Positions 10,729 to 19,994 are shown, numbered from the stretch's first letter. The stretch: 64,000 bases of DNA from Roseomonas acroporae (GCF_023223525.1 NZ_JALPRX010000014.1:1-64000); one strand, 5' to 3'. Numbers and translations: made by a program. The notes: generated by a model not told the origin, from the sequence alone.

Positions 10729-12122
10729 CGCGCCAGCGACTCCCAGTGCGACGCGAAGACGATCACCGAGAGCACGAAGCCGATGACGAGGTTCACCGCG
10801 ACGCCGGCGGTGAAGGCCAGGAAGGGCTTCCCGCCGGCCGGGGCGAGGTCGCGGAAGCGGGTGGTCAGGCCGATCGAGAGGAAGGAGAAGGTGAAGGCCC
10901 AGGCGCGCAGGGTGGAGAGCGGCGCCACCAGGGCGGGCTTCACGATCCGGTCGTACTCGGCCATGGAGAGGCCGCGCACGGCCAGGGTGACGAGCACCGA
11001 GGCGACCAGGAAGCCCACCACGAATTTCGGGAAGCGCCACCAGACCTGCCCCAGATCGGCGCGGCCGCCGGTCTCGGCCGCCTCCCAGCGGGTGACGGCG
11101 ATCAGCGAGAGCACGAAGGCCCAGATGCCGATCCAGACGTCGCGGCCGACCACCTTGACCAGCGTGTAGGACCAGACCGCCTGGTCGGCGTCGCCGGCGA
11201 TGCCGGTGGCCGGCCCGACCAGCCCGGCATAGGCCTGCGCCGCCGCGAAGCCGGCCGCGTCGGCGAATTCCGAGGTGCCGATCCAGGCGCCGGCGACGCC
11301 GGCCGGGAGCTGCAGCCAGCGCGCGGCGAGCGGCAGGGCGAAGATCATCACGATGGCCCAGAGCACCACCAGGGTGATGGCGATGGGCGGGTGCTCCTTG
11401 CGCGCGCGCACCGCGCCGGCGATGGCGATGGCGGCCGAGACGCCGCACACCGCGCCGCCGGCGCCGAGCGTCGCGCAGAGGCGCCGGTCGAGGCCGAGGC
11501 GGCGGCCGACCAGGAAGATGGTGAGGAAGGTGGCGACCGAGACGATCGAGGCCTGCAGGATGGCGATCGGCCCGGCCCAGAGGATCAGCGTGAAGGGCAG
11601 GGTGGCGCCGAGCAGGACGATGCCGGTCTTGATGTAGAATTCGGTGCGGAAGCCGGCCTCCAGGCGGCGCGGCAGGCCGGTGGTGTTGGCGACCACGAGG
11701 CCGAGCAGCAGCGCCAGCAGCGGCGGCTCGATGTTGTAGCGCTGCGCCTCGGACCAGGCGCCGGCGGCGAAGATGGCGACCGCGGCGAGGTAGAGCAGGG
11801 TGAAGGAGAGGGCGAAGTCCCGCGCCCGGTGGCCGAGCGTCGCGGCGCCGGCGGTGAGGACGACGAGGAACAGCGCGTACTGCGCGAGGTAGCGCGGCGC
11901 CGCGGCGGCGAGGTGGGCGGCGAGCTGGTCCGGGCTGCTCCAGCGCGGCGGGGCGACGGCGATCCAGGCGGGGAGGGAGGAGCCGTCGCGGAACAGGGCG
12001 TAGGCGGCGAGCACGAGGCCGAGGCCGATCCAGACGGCCCACCAGTCCTCCTTGCGCCACAGCTCCTGCCAGCCGGCGGCGGCCGGGGCGGGGCGGTCGA
12101 GGGCGGAATCGGTCGCGCTCAT
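10725..12122 (-). CDS. YeiH-family putative sulfate exporter/anion transporter
   Basis: A 465-aa polytopic membrane protein of the YeiH/UPF0324 family (PF03601), often annotated as a putative sulfate exporter. ATG 12122 is chosen because the longer frame upstream is arginine-rich and overlaps the kup 5' region. It has about ten to eleven hydrophobic segments. The family-typical stretches are EPPLLALLLGLVVANT, YIKTGIVLLGATLPF, GAGGAVCGVSAAIAIAGA and IGTSEFADAAGFAAAQA. The C-terminal part FSFLSIGLTTRF is also typical. It is larger than E. coli YeiH (about 350 aa), with extra N-terminal helices. It is divergent from kup; the true substrate is unproven. Confidence 0.88.
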   Translation of the reverse strand: MSATDSALDRPAPAAAGWQELWRKEDWWAVWIGLGLVLAAYALFRDGSSLPAWIAVAPPRWSSPDQLAAHLAAAAPRYLAQYALFLVVLTAGAATLGHRARDFALSFTLLYLAAVAIFAAGAWSEAQRYNIEPPLLALLLGLVVANTTGLPRRLEAGFRTEFYIKTGIVLLGATLPFTLILWAGPIAILQASIVSVATFLTIFLVGRRLGLDRRLCATLGAGGAVCGVSAAIAIAGAVRARKEHPPIAITLVVLWAIVMIFALPLAARWLQLPAGVAGAWIGTSEFADAAGFAAAQAYAGLVGPATGIAGDADQAVWSYTLVKVVGRDVWIGIWAFVLSLIAVTRWEAAETGGRADLGQVWWRFPKFVVGFLVASVLVTLAVRGLSMAEYDRIVKPALVAPLSTLRAWAFTFSFLSIGLTTRFRDLAPAGGKPFLAFTAGVAVNLVIGFVLSVIVFASHWESLAR

Positions 12123-12411
12123 GGTATGGGCACGCTCATGACGGGGAAACCTTCGGAAGCACAGCCGAGGCGGACGGCATCGGGATAATGCCCGTCCGTT
12201 GTCGTTCATTTCCTATAATCACGATCCGCATCGGTTCCGTCCCGCTTCCGCGGCATGGCCGGCATGCGGCGGGCGTCGGCGGGGCGCCGGGGCTGGTGGC
12301 CCGGGCGGTTGGCCGGGCGTGCCGCCGCACGCGGTCGCGATCCGGCTCTCGCTATCGCGACGGAGCCGAATCGGTGCAGGATCGTTGCGCCGGGGCGGCA
12401 GCGAGGTGCGC

Positions 12412-14376
12412 ATGCTGGATTCCGCCCAAGCCCCACAAGGCAGCCCCCCGGGAGGCCCGCAGGACGGGCCCCACGACGATCCCGGCGCGCATGCCGGCGC
12501 GGCACGGCCGGTCGCGGCGGTGGCGCTGGCGGCGCTCGGCATCGTCTACGGCGACATCGGCACCAGCCCGCTCTACGCGCTGCGCGAGGCGGCCCGGGCG
12601 GCGTCCGGCGGCGGCGGGGCATTGTCGCACGACGCGATCCTCGGCGTGCTGTCGGTGATCTTCTGGTCGGTGATCATCGTCGTGTCGCTGAAGTACGCGG
12701 TGCTCATCATGCGGGCCGACAACCGCGGCGAGGGCGGCATCGTCGCCATGCTGGCGCTGCTCGGGGCGCGCGACGCGAAGCCCGGCACCTGGCGCGGGAT
12801 GCTGCTGGTGCTCGGGCTGGTGGGGGCGGCGCTGCTCTACGGCGACGGGGTGATCACGCCCGCCATCTCGGTGCTCAGCGCCATCGAGGGGCTGAAGCTA
12901 GACGCGCCGCAACTCGCCCCGGCGGTGGTGCCGATCACGCTGGCGATCCTGCTCGGCCTGTTCCTGGTGCAGCGGCAGGGGACGGCGGTGATCGGCGCGG
13001 TGTTCGGGCCGATCATGCTGGTCTGGTTCGCGCTGATCGGGGTGCTGGGGCTGGCCGAGATCGCGCGCGTGCCCTCGGTGCTGGCGGCGCTGAACCCGTA
13101 CCATGCGGTGGACTACCTGCTGCATGCCGGGCCGGGGATCGGCTTCGCGGTGCTGGGGGCGGCCTTCCTGGCGGTGACGGGCGGCGAGGCGATGTATGCC
13201 GACATGGGGCATTTCGGCCGCCGCGCGATCCGGCTCGGCTGGTTCTGCGTGGCGCTGCCGGGGCTGGTGCTGAACTACTTCGGCCAGGGCGCGCTGCTGC
13301 TGAGCGAGCCGGAGGCGATCGAGCACCCGTTCTTCCACCTGGCGCCGGACTGGCTGCACTACCCGCTGGTGGCCTTCGCGACGGCGGCGACCATCATCGC
13401 CAGCCAGGCGATCATCTCGGGCGCCTTCTCGCTGACTCAGCAGGCGATCCAGCTCGGCTTCCTGCCGCGCATGCGCATCGTGCAGACGGCGAGCCACGAG
13501 CGCGGGCAGATCTACGTGCCGCTGGTGAACTGGCTGCTGGCGCTGGCGACGCTCGGCGCCGTTCTGGTGTTCGAGACCTCGGACGCGCTGGCCGGGGCCT
13601 ACGGCATCGCCGTCTCGGCGCTGATGGCGATCACCACCATCCTGGCCGCGCTGATCGCGCTGAAATGGGGCTACAGCCCGTGGCTGGTGGTGGCGGTGAA
13701 CGGGGCCTTCCTGTGCCTCGACCTGATCTTCTTCGCGGCGAACGCGGTGAAGCTGTTCGAGGGGGGCTGGTTCCCGCTGCTGATCGCCTTCGTCGTCGCC
13801 TTCACCATGCTGACCTGGCGCAAGGGGGCGATGCTGCTGGAGGCGGCGCGCGCCCGGCTGCGCCAGCCCGAGGCGGAATTCCTGAGGATGCTGGCGGAGC
13901 GGCCGCCCTACCGCATCCCCGGCACGGCGGCCTTCCTGACCTCGGGCCTCGCCGGGGTGCCGATCTCGCTGACCCATCACCTGAAGCACAACCGGGTGCT
14001 GCACGAATGCGTGCTGCTGGTCTGCGTCGTCACCACCGAGGCGCCGCGCGTGCCGGCGGAGAAGCGGCTGAAGGTGGAGACGCTGTCGAACGGCGTGTTC
14101 CGGGTGGTGCTGCGCTTCGGCTTCATGGAGAGCCCGGACGTGCCCTGCGCCCTGGCGCCCGCGCTCGGGCGGCCGCCGCTGGAGCGGGTCGATCCGGCCG
14201 ACGTGACCTACTACCTGCGGCGGGAGACGGTGATGCCGACCGACCGCATCCCGGGGATGATGGTCTGGCGCGAGAACCTGTTCGCCGCCATGCACCTCAA
14301 CGCCAACCGCTCGGCGGCGTATTTCTGCCTGCCGGTGGCGCAGGTGGTGGAGGTGGGGCTGGAGGTGGAGATCTGA
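12412..14376 (+). CDS. kup: Low-affinity potassium transporter Kup
   Basis: Kup imports K+ with protons across the inner membrane. ATG 12412 is preceded by GAGG and gives 654 aa, the family norm. The diagnostic opening is ALGIVYGDIGTSPLYALREA near residues 40-60, then ADNRGEGGIVAML and LLYGDGVITPAISVLSA. There are about twelve transmembrane helices to residue 460. The C-terminal 170 residues form a soluble domain with IPGTAAFLTS and HNRVLHECVLLVCV, typical of Kup. It ends 1 nt before an inverted-repeat element. Its place between trpG and trpE is unusual. Confidence 0.96.
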   Translation: MLDSAQAPQGSPPGGPQDGPHDDPGAHAGAARPVAAVALAALGIVYGDIGTSPLYALREAARAASGGGGALSHDAILGVLSVIFWSVIIVVSLKYAVLIMRADNRGEGGIVAMLALLGARDAKPGTWRGMLLVLGLVGAALLYGDGVITPAISVLSAIEGLKLDAPQLAPAVVPITLAILLGLFLVQRQGTAVIGAVFGPIMLVWFALIGVLGLAEIARVPSVLAALNPYHAVDYLLHAGPGIGFAVLGAAFLAVTGGEAMYADMGHFGRRAIRLGWFCVALPGLVLNYFGQGALLLSEPEAIEHPFFHLAPDWLHYPLVAFATAATIIASQAIISGAFSLTQQAIQLGFLPRMRIVQTASHERGQIYVPLVNWLLALATLGAVLVFETSDALAGAYGIAVSALMAITTILAALIALKWGYSPWLVVAVNGAFLCLDLIFFAANAVKLFEGGWFPLLIAFVVAFTMLTWRKGAMLLEAARARLRQPEAEFLRMLAERPPYRIPGTAAFLTSGLAGVPISLTHHLKHNRVLHECVLLVCVVTTEAPRVPAEKRLKVETLSNGVFRVVLRFGFMESPDVPCALAPALGRPPLERVDPADVTYYLRRETVMPTDRIPGMMVWRENLFAAMHLNANRSAAYFCLPVAQVVEVGLEVEI

Positions 14377-14535
14377 CAGCCTGTTCGAGAGGCCTGCGGC
14401 GGAGGGCTGGCGAGGGATTTTTCGTGCCGGGCAGGAAGGGACGCCGGCGCGAGGCGGGGCAGCGTGCCAAGTCCCTGACGCGCCCGGCGCGGAAAAGACC
14501 CGCCAGGCCGACCCGCAGGCTTCTCGAACAGGCTG
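14377..14535. repeat. 159-bp inverted-repeat element (MITE-like)
   Basis: Terminal arms 14377-14399 and 14513-14535 are inverted repeats of 23 bp with one mismatch, each starting CAGCCTGTTCGAGA on its own strand. The interior arms also pair partly, for example CTGGCG, TTTT.CG and GCCGGGC on one side against their complements on the other, so the whole element can fold back. It starts directly after the kup stop. No open frame of note lies inside. Non-autonomous mobile element or large transcription terminator are both possible. Confidence 0.7.
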
Positions 14536-14632
14536 TGAGGCCGGCCCGCGCAGGCCAGGACCCGCGCGGGCCGGTTCGAACAGGCGCCGAGGCCGGGCGG
14601 CGTCGGCGATCCCGGATCGGATGGCGGCAGGC

Positions 14633-16132
14633 TCAGCGCCGGCCGGCGGCGAAGCGGACGGCCTCCTCGGCGGCGCGGAACAGGGCGCGGGCCTTGGCCT
14701 GGCACTCCTCGTGCTCGGCCTCGGGGTCGGAATCGGCGACGATGCCGGCGCCGGCCTGCACGTACATGGTGCCGTCCTTCACCAGCGCGGTGCGCAGCGC
14801 GATGCAGGTGTCCATGCCGCCGTCGCAGCCGAAGTAGCCGACGCCGCCGGCGTAGAGGCCGCGCCGCGAGGGCTCCAGCTCCTCGATGATCTCCATCGCC
14901 CGCACCTTGGGCGCGCCGGAGAGGGTGCCGGCGGGGAAGCCGGCGGCCAGCGCGTCCACGGCGGTGAGGCCGGGGCGCAGCCGGCCCTCGACCTCGGAGC
15001 TGATGTGCATGACCTGCGAGTAGCGCTCGATCTGGAACTGCGCCGGGACGCGCACCGTGCCGATCTCGGCGACGCGGCCGACATCGTTGCGGCCGAGGTC
15101 GATCAGCATCAGGTGCTCGGCGCGCTCCTTGGGGTCGGCGAGCAGCTCCCGCTCCAGCGCCAGGTCCTCGGCCGGGGTGGCGCCGCGGCGGCGGGTGCCG
15201 GCCAGCGGCCGGACGGTGACGGTGCGGTCGCGCAGGCGCACCAGGATCTCGGGGCTGGCGCCCACCGCCGCGAAGCCGCCGAAGTCGAAGAAGAACAGGA
15301 AGGGGGCCGGGTTCAGCCGGCGCAGCGCGCGGTAGAGGGCGAGCGGCGGCAGGGCGAAGGGGGCCGAGAAGCGCTGGCTCGGCACCACCTGGAACACGTC
15401 GCCGGCGCGGATGTACTCCTTGGCGCGCTCCACCCAGGCGAGGAATTCCTCGCGCGTGACGTTGGCGGCCGGGGCGGGCTGCGGCGGCAGGCGCACGGGG
15501 GGCGCGGGGCGGGGCAGGGGGCGGTCGAGCGCCGCCTCGGCCTCGTCGAGCCGTGCCTGCGCCGCCTCCCAGGCGAGGCGCGGATCGGCGCCGGGTTCCG
15601 GCCAGACGGGGGCGCAGAGGGTCAGCGCGTCGCGCACGTGGTCGAACACGGCGACCAGGGTGGGGCGGACCAGCACCGCGTCGGGGATGCCGAGCACGTC
15701 CGGCTTGTCCTGCGGCAGTCGCTCGACGAGGCGGGCCATGTCGTAGCCGAGGTAGCCGAACAGCCCGGCCGCGATCGGCGGCAGGCCGGGGGGCAGCGGC
15801 ATCTGGATCGCGGCGATGGCGCGGCGCAGGCTGTCGAGCGCGTTGCCCGGCTCCGGCTCGAAGGCGTGCGGGGCGGTGAGCGCGTGGCGGTTCAGCTCGG
15901 CCACGCCGTCGCGGCAGCGCCAGATCAGGTCGGGGGCGAGGCCGATCGCGGAGTAGCGGCCGCGCGACTGGCCGCCCTCGATGCTTTCCAGCAGGAAGGA
16001 GTTGACCCCGCCGCCGAGCCGCAGGAAGGCGCCGACCGGCGTCTCCAGGTCGGCGACGCGCTCGCGGAAGAGGATCTGGCCGCGCCCGGCCTCGAAGCCG
16101 GCGCGGAACTCGGCGAAGCCGGGCGTTTCCAT
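14633..16132 (-). CDS. trpE: Anthranilate synthase component I
   Basis: TrpE converts chorismate to anthranilate using ammonia from TrpG. The 499-aa protein has the N-terminal regulatory region with FLLESIEGG (the LLES element of tryptophan feedback binding). The C-terminal chorismate-binding domain includes PSQRFSAPF, LAGTRRRG, DLGRNDVGRV and GTLSGAPKVRAMEIIEE. It follows ppiD on the same strand with a 20-nt gap, a pairing seen in many alphaproteobacteria. Unlike the common order, trpG is not next; it is about 5 kb downstream. Confidence 0.97.
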   Translation of the reverse strand: METPGFAEFRAGFEAGRGQILFRERVADLETPVGAFLRLGGGVNSFLLESIEGGQSRGRYSAIGLAPDLIWRCRDGVAELNRHALTAPHAFEPEPGNALDSLRRAIAAIQMPLPPGLPPIAAGLFGYLGYDMARLVERLPQDKPDVLGIPDAVLVRPTLVAVFDHVRDALTLCAPVWPEPGADPRLAWEAAQARLDEAEAALDRPLPRPAPPVRLPPQPAPAANVTREEFLAWVERAKEYIRAGDVFQVVPSQRFSAPFALPPLALYRALRRLNPAPFLFFFDFGGFAAVGASPEILVRLRDRTVTVRPLAGTRRRGATPAEDLALERELLADPKERAEHLMLIDLGRNDVGRVAEIGTVRVPAQFQIERYSQVMHISSEVEGRLRPGLTAVDALAAGFPAGTLSGAPKVRAMEIIEELEPSRRGLYAGGVGYFGCDGGMDTCIALRTALVKDGTMYVQAGAGIVADSDPEAEHEECQAKARALFRAAEEAVRFAAGRR

Positions 16133-16152
16133 CGCGTTGCTCGTCCTGTCTC

Positions 16153-18072
16153 TCAGTTCGCGGGGCCGGCGAGGCTGTCCAGCAGGCGCTGGTTCACCCG
16201 CACCTCGGCCCGCCGCCGCAGCGCCGCGGCGTACTGCGTCTCCAGGTCGTCGGCCATGGCCTGCTCCACCTCGCCGCGCAGCCGGCCGAGGGCGAGGGGG
16301 TCCGAGGCGGGGTCGAAGCGCTCGATCGTGGCGAGCTGCGCCACCGCGAAGCCGGCGCGGGTCTCGACCATGGTGGGGTCGCCCACCTTGGCCTCGAAGA
16401 GCGGCGCCAGCAGCTCGGGCGGCGGCTGCGGCTGGCTGGCCGGGGCCTGCGGGTCCGGCTGGCGGCCGAACGGGCCGAGCCGGTCGGCGCGCAGCCCGGC
16501 CTCGCGCGCCGCCTCGGGCAGCGGCCTGCCGCCGCGCACCGCGCCGAGCAGCGCGGCGGCGCGCTCCTCCTGCGACCGGCGGCGGGCATCGGCGAGCCAG
16601 GCGCGGCGCACCTGGTCCTCGATCTCGGCGAAGGGCCGCAGCGCCGCCGGGGTGACCTGCCTGACCTCCACGCCGACGAAGCCGTCCGGCGTCTCGGTGA
16701 ATTGCGGGGCGGCGCCCTGGCCGGCCGCGAAGATGGCGCGCAGCGTCGCCTCGCGCTGCGGCTGCGGCACCGGCAGGGTGACGGCCGCGCCGGCGGCGTC
16801 GCGGCCGGTGGCGTCGGTGGTGACGGTGGCGGTGGCGAGGCCGAAGCGCCGGGCCACCTCCTCCAGCGTGGCGCCGCCGGCCAGCGCGTCCTCGATCTCG
16901 TTGGCGCGGCGGTAGGAGAGGTCGATGGCGCGCTCGGCCTGCAGGTCGCGGCGGATCTCGTCGCGCACCGCCTCGAGCGGGCGGGAGGCGGGGGGCTCGA
17001 TCTTCGCGACGCGCAGGACGTGCCAGCCGAAGGGGCTCTGCACCGGGTCGGTGACGCCGCCCTCGGGGGCGGCGAAGGCGGCGTCGGCGAGGGCGGGGAC
17101 GGGCAGGCCGTCGCGGTCCAGCGCGCCGAGGTGCAGGGCGGTGCCGCCGGCTTCCGCGGCCTGCCGCTCGATCGCCGCGAAGTCGGCGCCGCCGCGCCAG
17201 GCGGCGGCGATGGCGCGCGCCTTCTCCTCGCTGTCCACCAGCGCCTGGTCGATCTGGCGGCGCTCGCCGGACTCGAACTCGCCGCGCCGGCGCTCGTAGG
17301 CGGCGGCGATGTCGGCGTCGGGGACCTGCACCTCGGCGGCGACGGAGTCGGGCGTCAGCGCCGCGACCACGGCCTGGCGGTACTCCGGGGCGGAGAAGCG
17401 CTCGGGGTTGTTCTCGTGGAAGCGGCGCAGCGCCGCCTCGTCGGGAGGGGGGGGCTCGGGCGCGTCGAGCAGGGCCAGCTCCACCACGTCGGCGGAGCGC
17501 CGCTCGCGCGCCCAGGCGAGCAGCGGGTGGGTCAGCGCGTCGGGCCCGATGCCGCCGGAGCGGACGCCGCCGAGGAGCTGCTGGCGGGCGATGTCGGCGC
17601 GCACGAGGGTGATGAACTGCGCCTCGGTCAGGTCGTACTGCCGCAGCGCCGCCTCCAGGATGGCGCGGCTGAAGCGGCCGTCCGAGCCCTGCAGGCCGGG
17701 CATGGCGAAGACCGCGTCGCGCACCGCCGATTCCGGCACCACGATGCCGAGCCGCCTCGCCTCCGCCAGCAGCGAGCGCTGGGCGATGAGCTGCTCCAGC
17801 GCCTGGGTGGCGATGGCGCGGCGCACCGCCGGGTCGTCCTGGAAGCGGGGGCCGAGCTGGGCGGCGATGCGCCGCATCTCGCGCCGCGTCGCGGCCTGCG
17901 CCTCCTCCAGCGGGATCGGCTCGCCGCCGACCCGCGCCAGCGCGTCGTCGCCCTGGAACAGCGAGCGCACCATGTCCGACCCGATCCCCCAGAGGGCGAA
18001 GGAGGCGATCAGGACCGCGAACAGGGCGGTGGCGATCCAGGATTTCGCGAGGCGGCGGAAGAGCGAGAGCAT
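16153..18072 (-). CDS. ppiD: Membrane-anchored periplasmic chaperone/PPIase, PpiD type
   Basis: The 639-aa protein has a short cytoplasmic start, one transmembrane helix (about 11-32) and a SurA-like N-terminal chaperone region. A parvulin-like domain lies around residues 265-365 (QALVDSEEKARAIAAAW to SPFGWHVLRV). The family assists folding of outer-membrane and secreted proteins leaving the Sec translocon. A long C-terminal region has a second rotamase-like stretch. The parvulin domain looks divergent, as in many PpiD proteins, so isomerase activity is uncertain. Its start is divergent from tpiA. The call rests on architecture and on the ppiD-trpE neighbourhood. Confidence 0.9.
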   Translation of the reverse strand: MLSLFRRLAKSWIATALFAVLIASFALWGIGSDMVRSLFQGDDALARVGGEPIPLEEAQAATRREMRRIAAQLGPRFQDDPAVRRAIATQALEQLIAQRSLLAEARRLGIVVPESAVRDAVFAMPGLQGSDGRFSRAILEAALRQYDLTEAQFITLVRADIARQQLLGGVRSGGIGPDALTHPLLAWARERRSADVVELALLDAPEPPPPDEAALRRFHENNPERFSAPEYRQAVVAALTPDSVAAEVQVPDADIAAAYERRRGEFESGERRQIDQALVDSEEKARAIAAAWRGGADFAAIERQAAEAGGTALHLGALDRDGLPVPALADAAFAAPEGGVTDPVQSPFGWHVLRVAKIEPPASRPLEAVRDEIRRDLQAERAIDLSYRRANEIEDALAGGATLEEVARRFGLATATVTTDATGRDAAGAAVTLPVPQPQREATLRAIFAAGQGAAPQFTETPDGFVGVEVRQVTPAALRPFAEIEDQVRRAWLADARRRSQEERAAALLGAVRGGRPLPEAAREAGLRADRLGPFGRQPDPQAPASQPQPPPELLAPLFEAKVGDPTMVETRAGFAVAQLATIERFDPASDPLALGRLRGEVEQAMADDLETQYAAALRRRAEVRVNQRLLDSLAGPAN

Positions 18073-18403
18073 GCGCGGTGCTTAGCCGCGTGGCGGGCGC
18101 AACGGAAGTGGGACGCGGCGGGAGCGGGGGCGCGGGGCGGCGCGGCGCCCCGGCGGCGGCCCGGGGAAGGCGGGGCGGGAGGCAGACCGGGGAGGCAGAC
18201 CGGGGGAGGCGGCCCAGGGGAAGCGGCCCAGGGGAGGCGGCCCGCGGCTGGTCGGGCAGGGCGCGGCCCTTCGTCCCCGTTGTGGTCGGACAACGCCGGC
18301 CGCCGCCTTAAGTCCTGTCGGAAGTCCCTGGGGGCGTGCCGGCCGCCGGCGATTGCCAAAGCCTGCCGGGGCGGATAACCGGCGGACAGCCAAGGAGATT
18401 GCC
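18073..18403. other. Divergent intergenic region ppiD/tpiA
   Basis: These 331 bases separate the divergent ppiD and tpiA starts, so they should hold both promoters, but no convincing -35/-10 pair was seen. They include the 14-bp tandem array at 18181-18243. AAGGAG at about 18391-18396 is the tpiA ribosome binding site. Confidence 0.5.
18181..18243. repeat. Degenerate 14-bp minisatellite
   Basis: About four and a half units of 13-14 bp, GGCRGMCCNGGGGA, lie in tandem between ppiD and tpiA. The first two units read GGCAGACCGGGGGA-like and the next two GGCGGCCCAGGGGA-like, so the array has two subtypes. Confidence 0.65.
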
Positions 18404-19168
18404 ATGACCCCCGGGGTTCGACCGCTCATCGCCGGCAACTGGAAGATGCACGGGCTGCGCGCCGACGCGCTGCCGCTGGCGCGCGAGGTGGCCGGGGGAG
18501 CGGCGGGGCTGGCGGCCGAGCTGCTGGTCTGCCCGCCCTTCACCCTGGTCGCCGCCGTGGCCGAGGCGCTGGCCGGCACCGCGGTGGCGGTGGGCGGGCA
18601 GGACTGCCACGCGGCGGCCAGGGGGGCGCACACGGGCGACGTCGCGGCGCCGATGCTGCGCGACGCGGGGGCCACCTACGTGATCCTCGGCCACTCCGAG
18701 CGCCGCCAGGCCTATGGCGAGGGCGGGGCGGGGCTGCGGGCGAAGGTGGAGGCGGCGATCGCGGCGGGGCTCACGCCGATCCTCTGCGTCGGCGAGAGCG
18801 AGTCGCAGCGCCTGGCGGGCGAGGCCGAGGCGGTGGTCTCGGCGCAGCTCGCCGAGGCGCTGCCGGAAGGCTTCGCGGCGGCGGGCGGCGTGGTGGCCTA
18901 CGAGCCGGTCTGGGCGATCGGCACCGGGCGGACGCCGACCGAGGCGGACATCGCCGCGATCCACGGCGCGATGCGGGCGCAGCTCGTGCGGGACTTCCCG
19001 GCGGGCGGCCCCCAGGGGGGAGGGACCACGCGGCTGCTCTACGGCGGCTCGGTGAAGCCGGGCAACGCGGCGGCGATCCTGGCGCTGCCGGACGTGGACG
19101 GGGCGCTGGTGGGCGGCGCCAGCCTGGTGGCGGCGGACTTCCTGGCGATCGCCCGCGCGGCGGGGTGA
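18404..19168 (+). CDS. tpiA: Triosephosphate isomerase
   Basis: The glycolytic enzyme interconverts dihydroxyacetone phosphate and glyceraldehyde 3-phosphate. ATG 18404 follows AAGGAG by about 7 nt and gives 254 aa, the family length. Catalytic residues are visible: Lys14 in GNWKMHG, His97 in ILGHSERR and Glu167 in AYEPVWAIGTG. The phosphate loop YGGSVKPGN is near the C-terminus. It is followed by a tandem repeat array and secG; tpiA-secG-pyrG order is common in alphaproteobacteria. Confidence 0.98.
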   Translation: MTPGVRPLIAGNWKMHGLRADALPLAREVAGGAAGLAAELLVCPPFTLVAAVAEALAGTAVAVGGQDCHAAARGAHTGDVAAPMLRDAGATYVILGHSERRQAYGEGGAGLRAKVEAAIAAGLTPILCVGESESQRLAGEAEAVVSAQLAEALPEGFAAAGGVVAYEPVWAIGTGRTPTEADIAAIHGAMRAQLVRDFPAGGPQGGGTTRLLYGGSVKPGNAAAILALPDVDGALVGGASLVAADFLAIARAAG

Positions 19169-19173
19169 GAGGG

Positions 19174-19215
19174 CCGGAGTGAGACGGGCGGAGTGAGACG
19201 GGCGGAGTGAGACGG
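19174..19215. repeat. 14-bp minisatellite, 3 copies
   Basis: Three units of GCGGAGTGAGACGG (first unit with one change) begin a few bases after the tpiA stop, in the tpiA-secG gap. Confidence 0.85.
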
Positions 19216-19406
19216 GCGGGGCCGGCCGGGCGGCGGAGCGGGGCGGCGGAGCGGGGCGGCGCGCCCACAGGTCGCGCCGTCGGGTTCACGCCGCCGGGTT
19301 ACGCTCCTGGGCGATGGCCGCCGCTCGCGCGGCGCGGAGGCGGCGAGCGGCCGCACTTGAGGCGGACGGGCAACGCCGCTAGACAGCGCGCGCCCAAGGA
19401 ACCGAC

Positions 19407-19862
19407 ATGTCCACCGTCCTGCTCGTCATCCACCTCTTCGTCACCCTGGCCCTGATCGGCGTCGTCCTGCTCCAGCGCAGCGAGGGCGGCGGCCTCGGCA
19501 TCGGCAGCTCGCAGGGCATGGGCGCGTTCATGTCCGGCCGCGGCACCGCCAACCTGCTGACGCGAACGACCGCGATCCTCGCGACCATCTTCATGGTGCT
19601 GTCGCTGACCCTGGCGCTGATGCACCGCACGCCGAACCAGGGCCGCTCGATCTTCGACAACCCGCCGCCGGCCGCGCCCGCTGCGCCCGCGCCTGCCGGC
19701 ACGGCGCCCGCCGCGCCGGGCGCCGGGGCGCCTGGTGGAGCGTCGGGCGCGGGGGCGCCCGGCGACGCGCCGGGCGGGGCCGCGCCAGGCACGGCGCCGG
19801 CGGCGCCCGCCGCGCCGGCGGCTCCGGCCGCGCCCGCCGCGCCTTCCGTGCCGACCAACTGA
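19407..19862 (+). CDS. secG: SecG subunit of the Sec translocase
   Basis: SecG is the small accessory subunit of SecYEG in the inner membrane. The 151-aa protein has two transmembrane helices (about 3-23 and 55-73). Between them is the conserved LLQRSEGGGLGIGSSQGMG loop and GRGTANLLTRTT. Residues from about 82 on form a long tail of Pro, Ala and Gly, common in alphaproteobacterial SecG. AAGGA precedes the ATG by about 8 nt. A strong intrinsic terminator follows at 19963. Confidence 0.96.
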   Translation: MSTVLLVIHLFVTLALIGVVLLQRSEGGGLGIGSSQGMGAFMSGRGTANLLTRTTAILATIFMVLSLTLALMHRTPNQGRSIFDNPPPAAPAAPAPAGTAPAAPGAGAPGGASGAGAPGDAPGGAAPGTAPAAPAAPAAPAAPAAPSVPTN

Positions 19863-19962
19863 TACCGGGCCGTGGAAGCTGCGGCTTCCGCGCGTCGGCC
19901 GGCGATCCTTGCCGGCCCGCGCGGAGGCGGGCCGAGGTGAGGGCTGGCCGGACCCATGGACG

Positions 19963-19994
19963 GGCCGGGAAGGCGTTGCCTGCCCGGCCTTTTT
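19963..19994 (+). terminator. Intrinsic terminator after secG
   Basis: The stem GGCCGGG / CCCGGCC encloses an inner AGGC / GCCT stem with a GTT loop, and is followed at once by TTTTT (19990-19994). It lies 100 bp past the secG stop and reads in the plus direction. It is the clearest Rho-independent terminator in the window. Confidence 0.9.
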
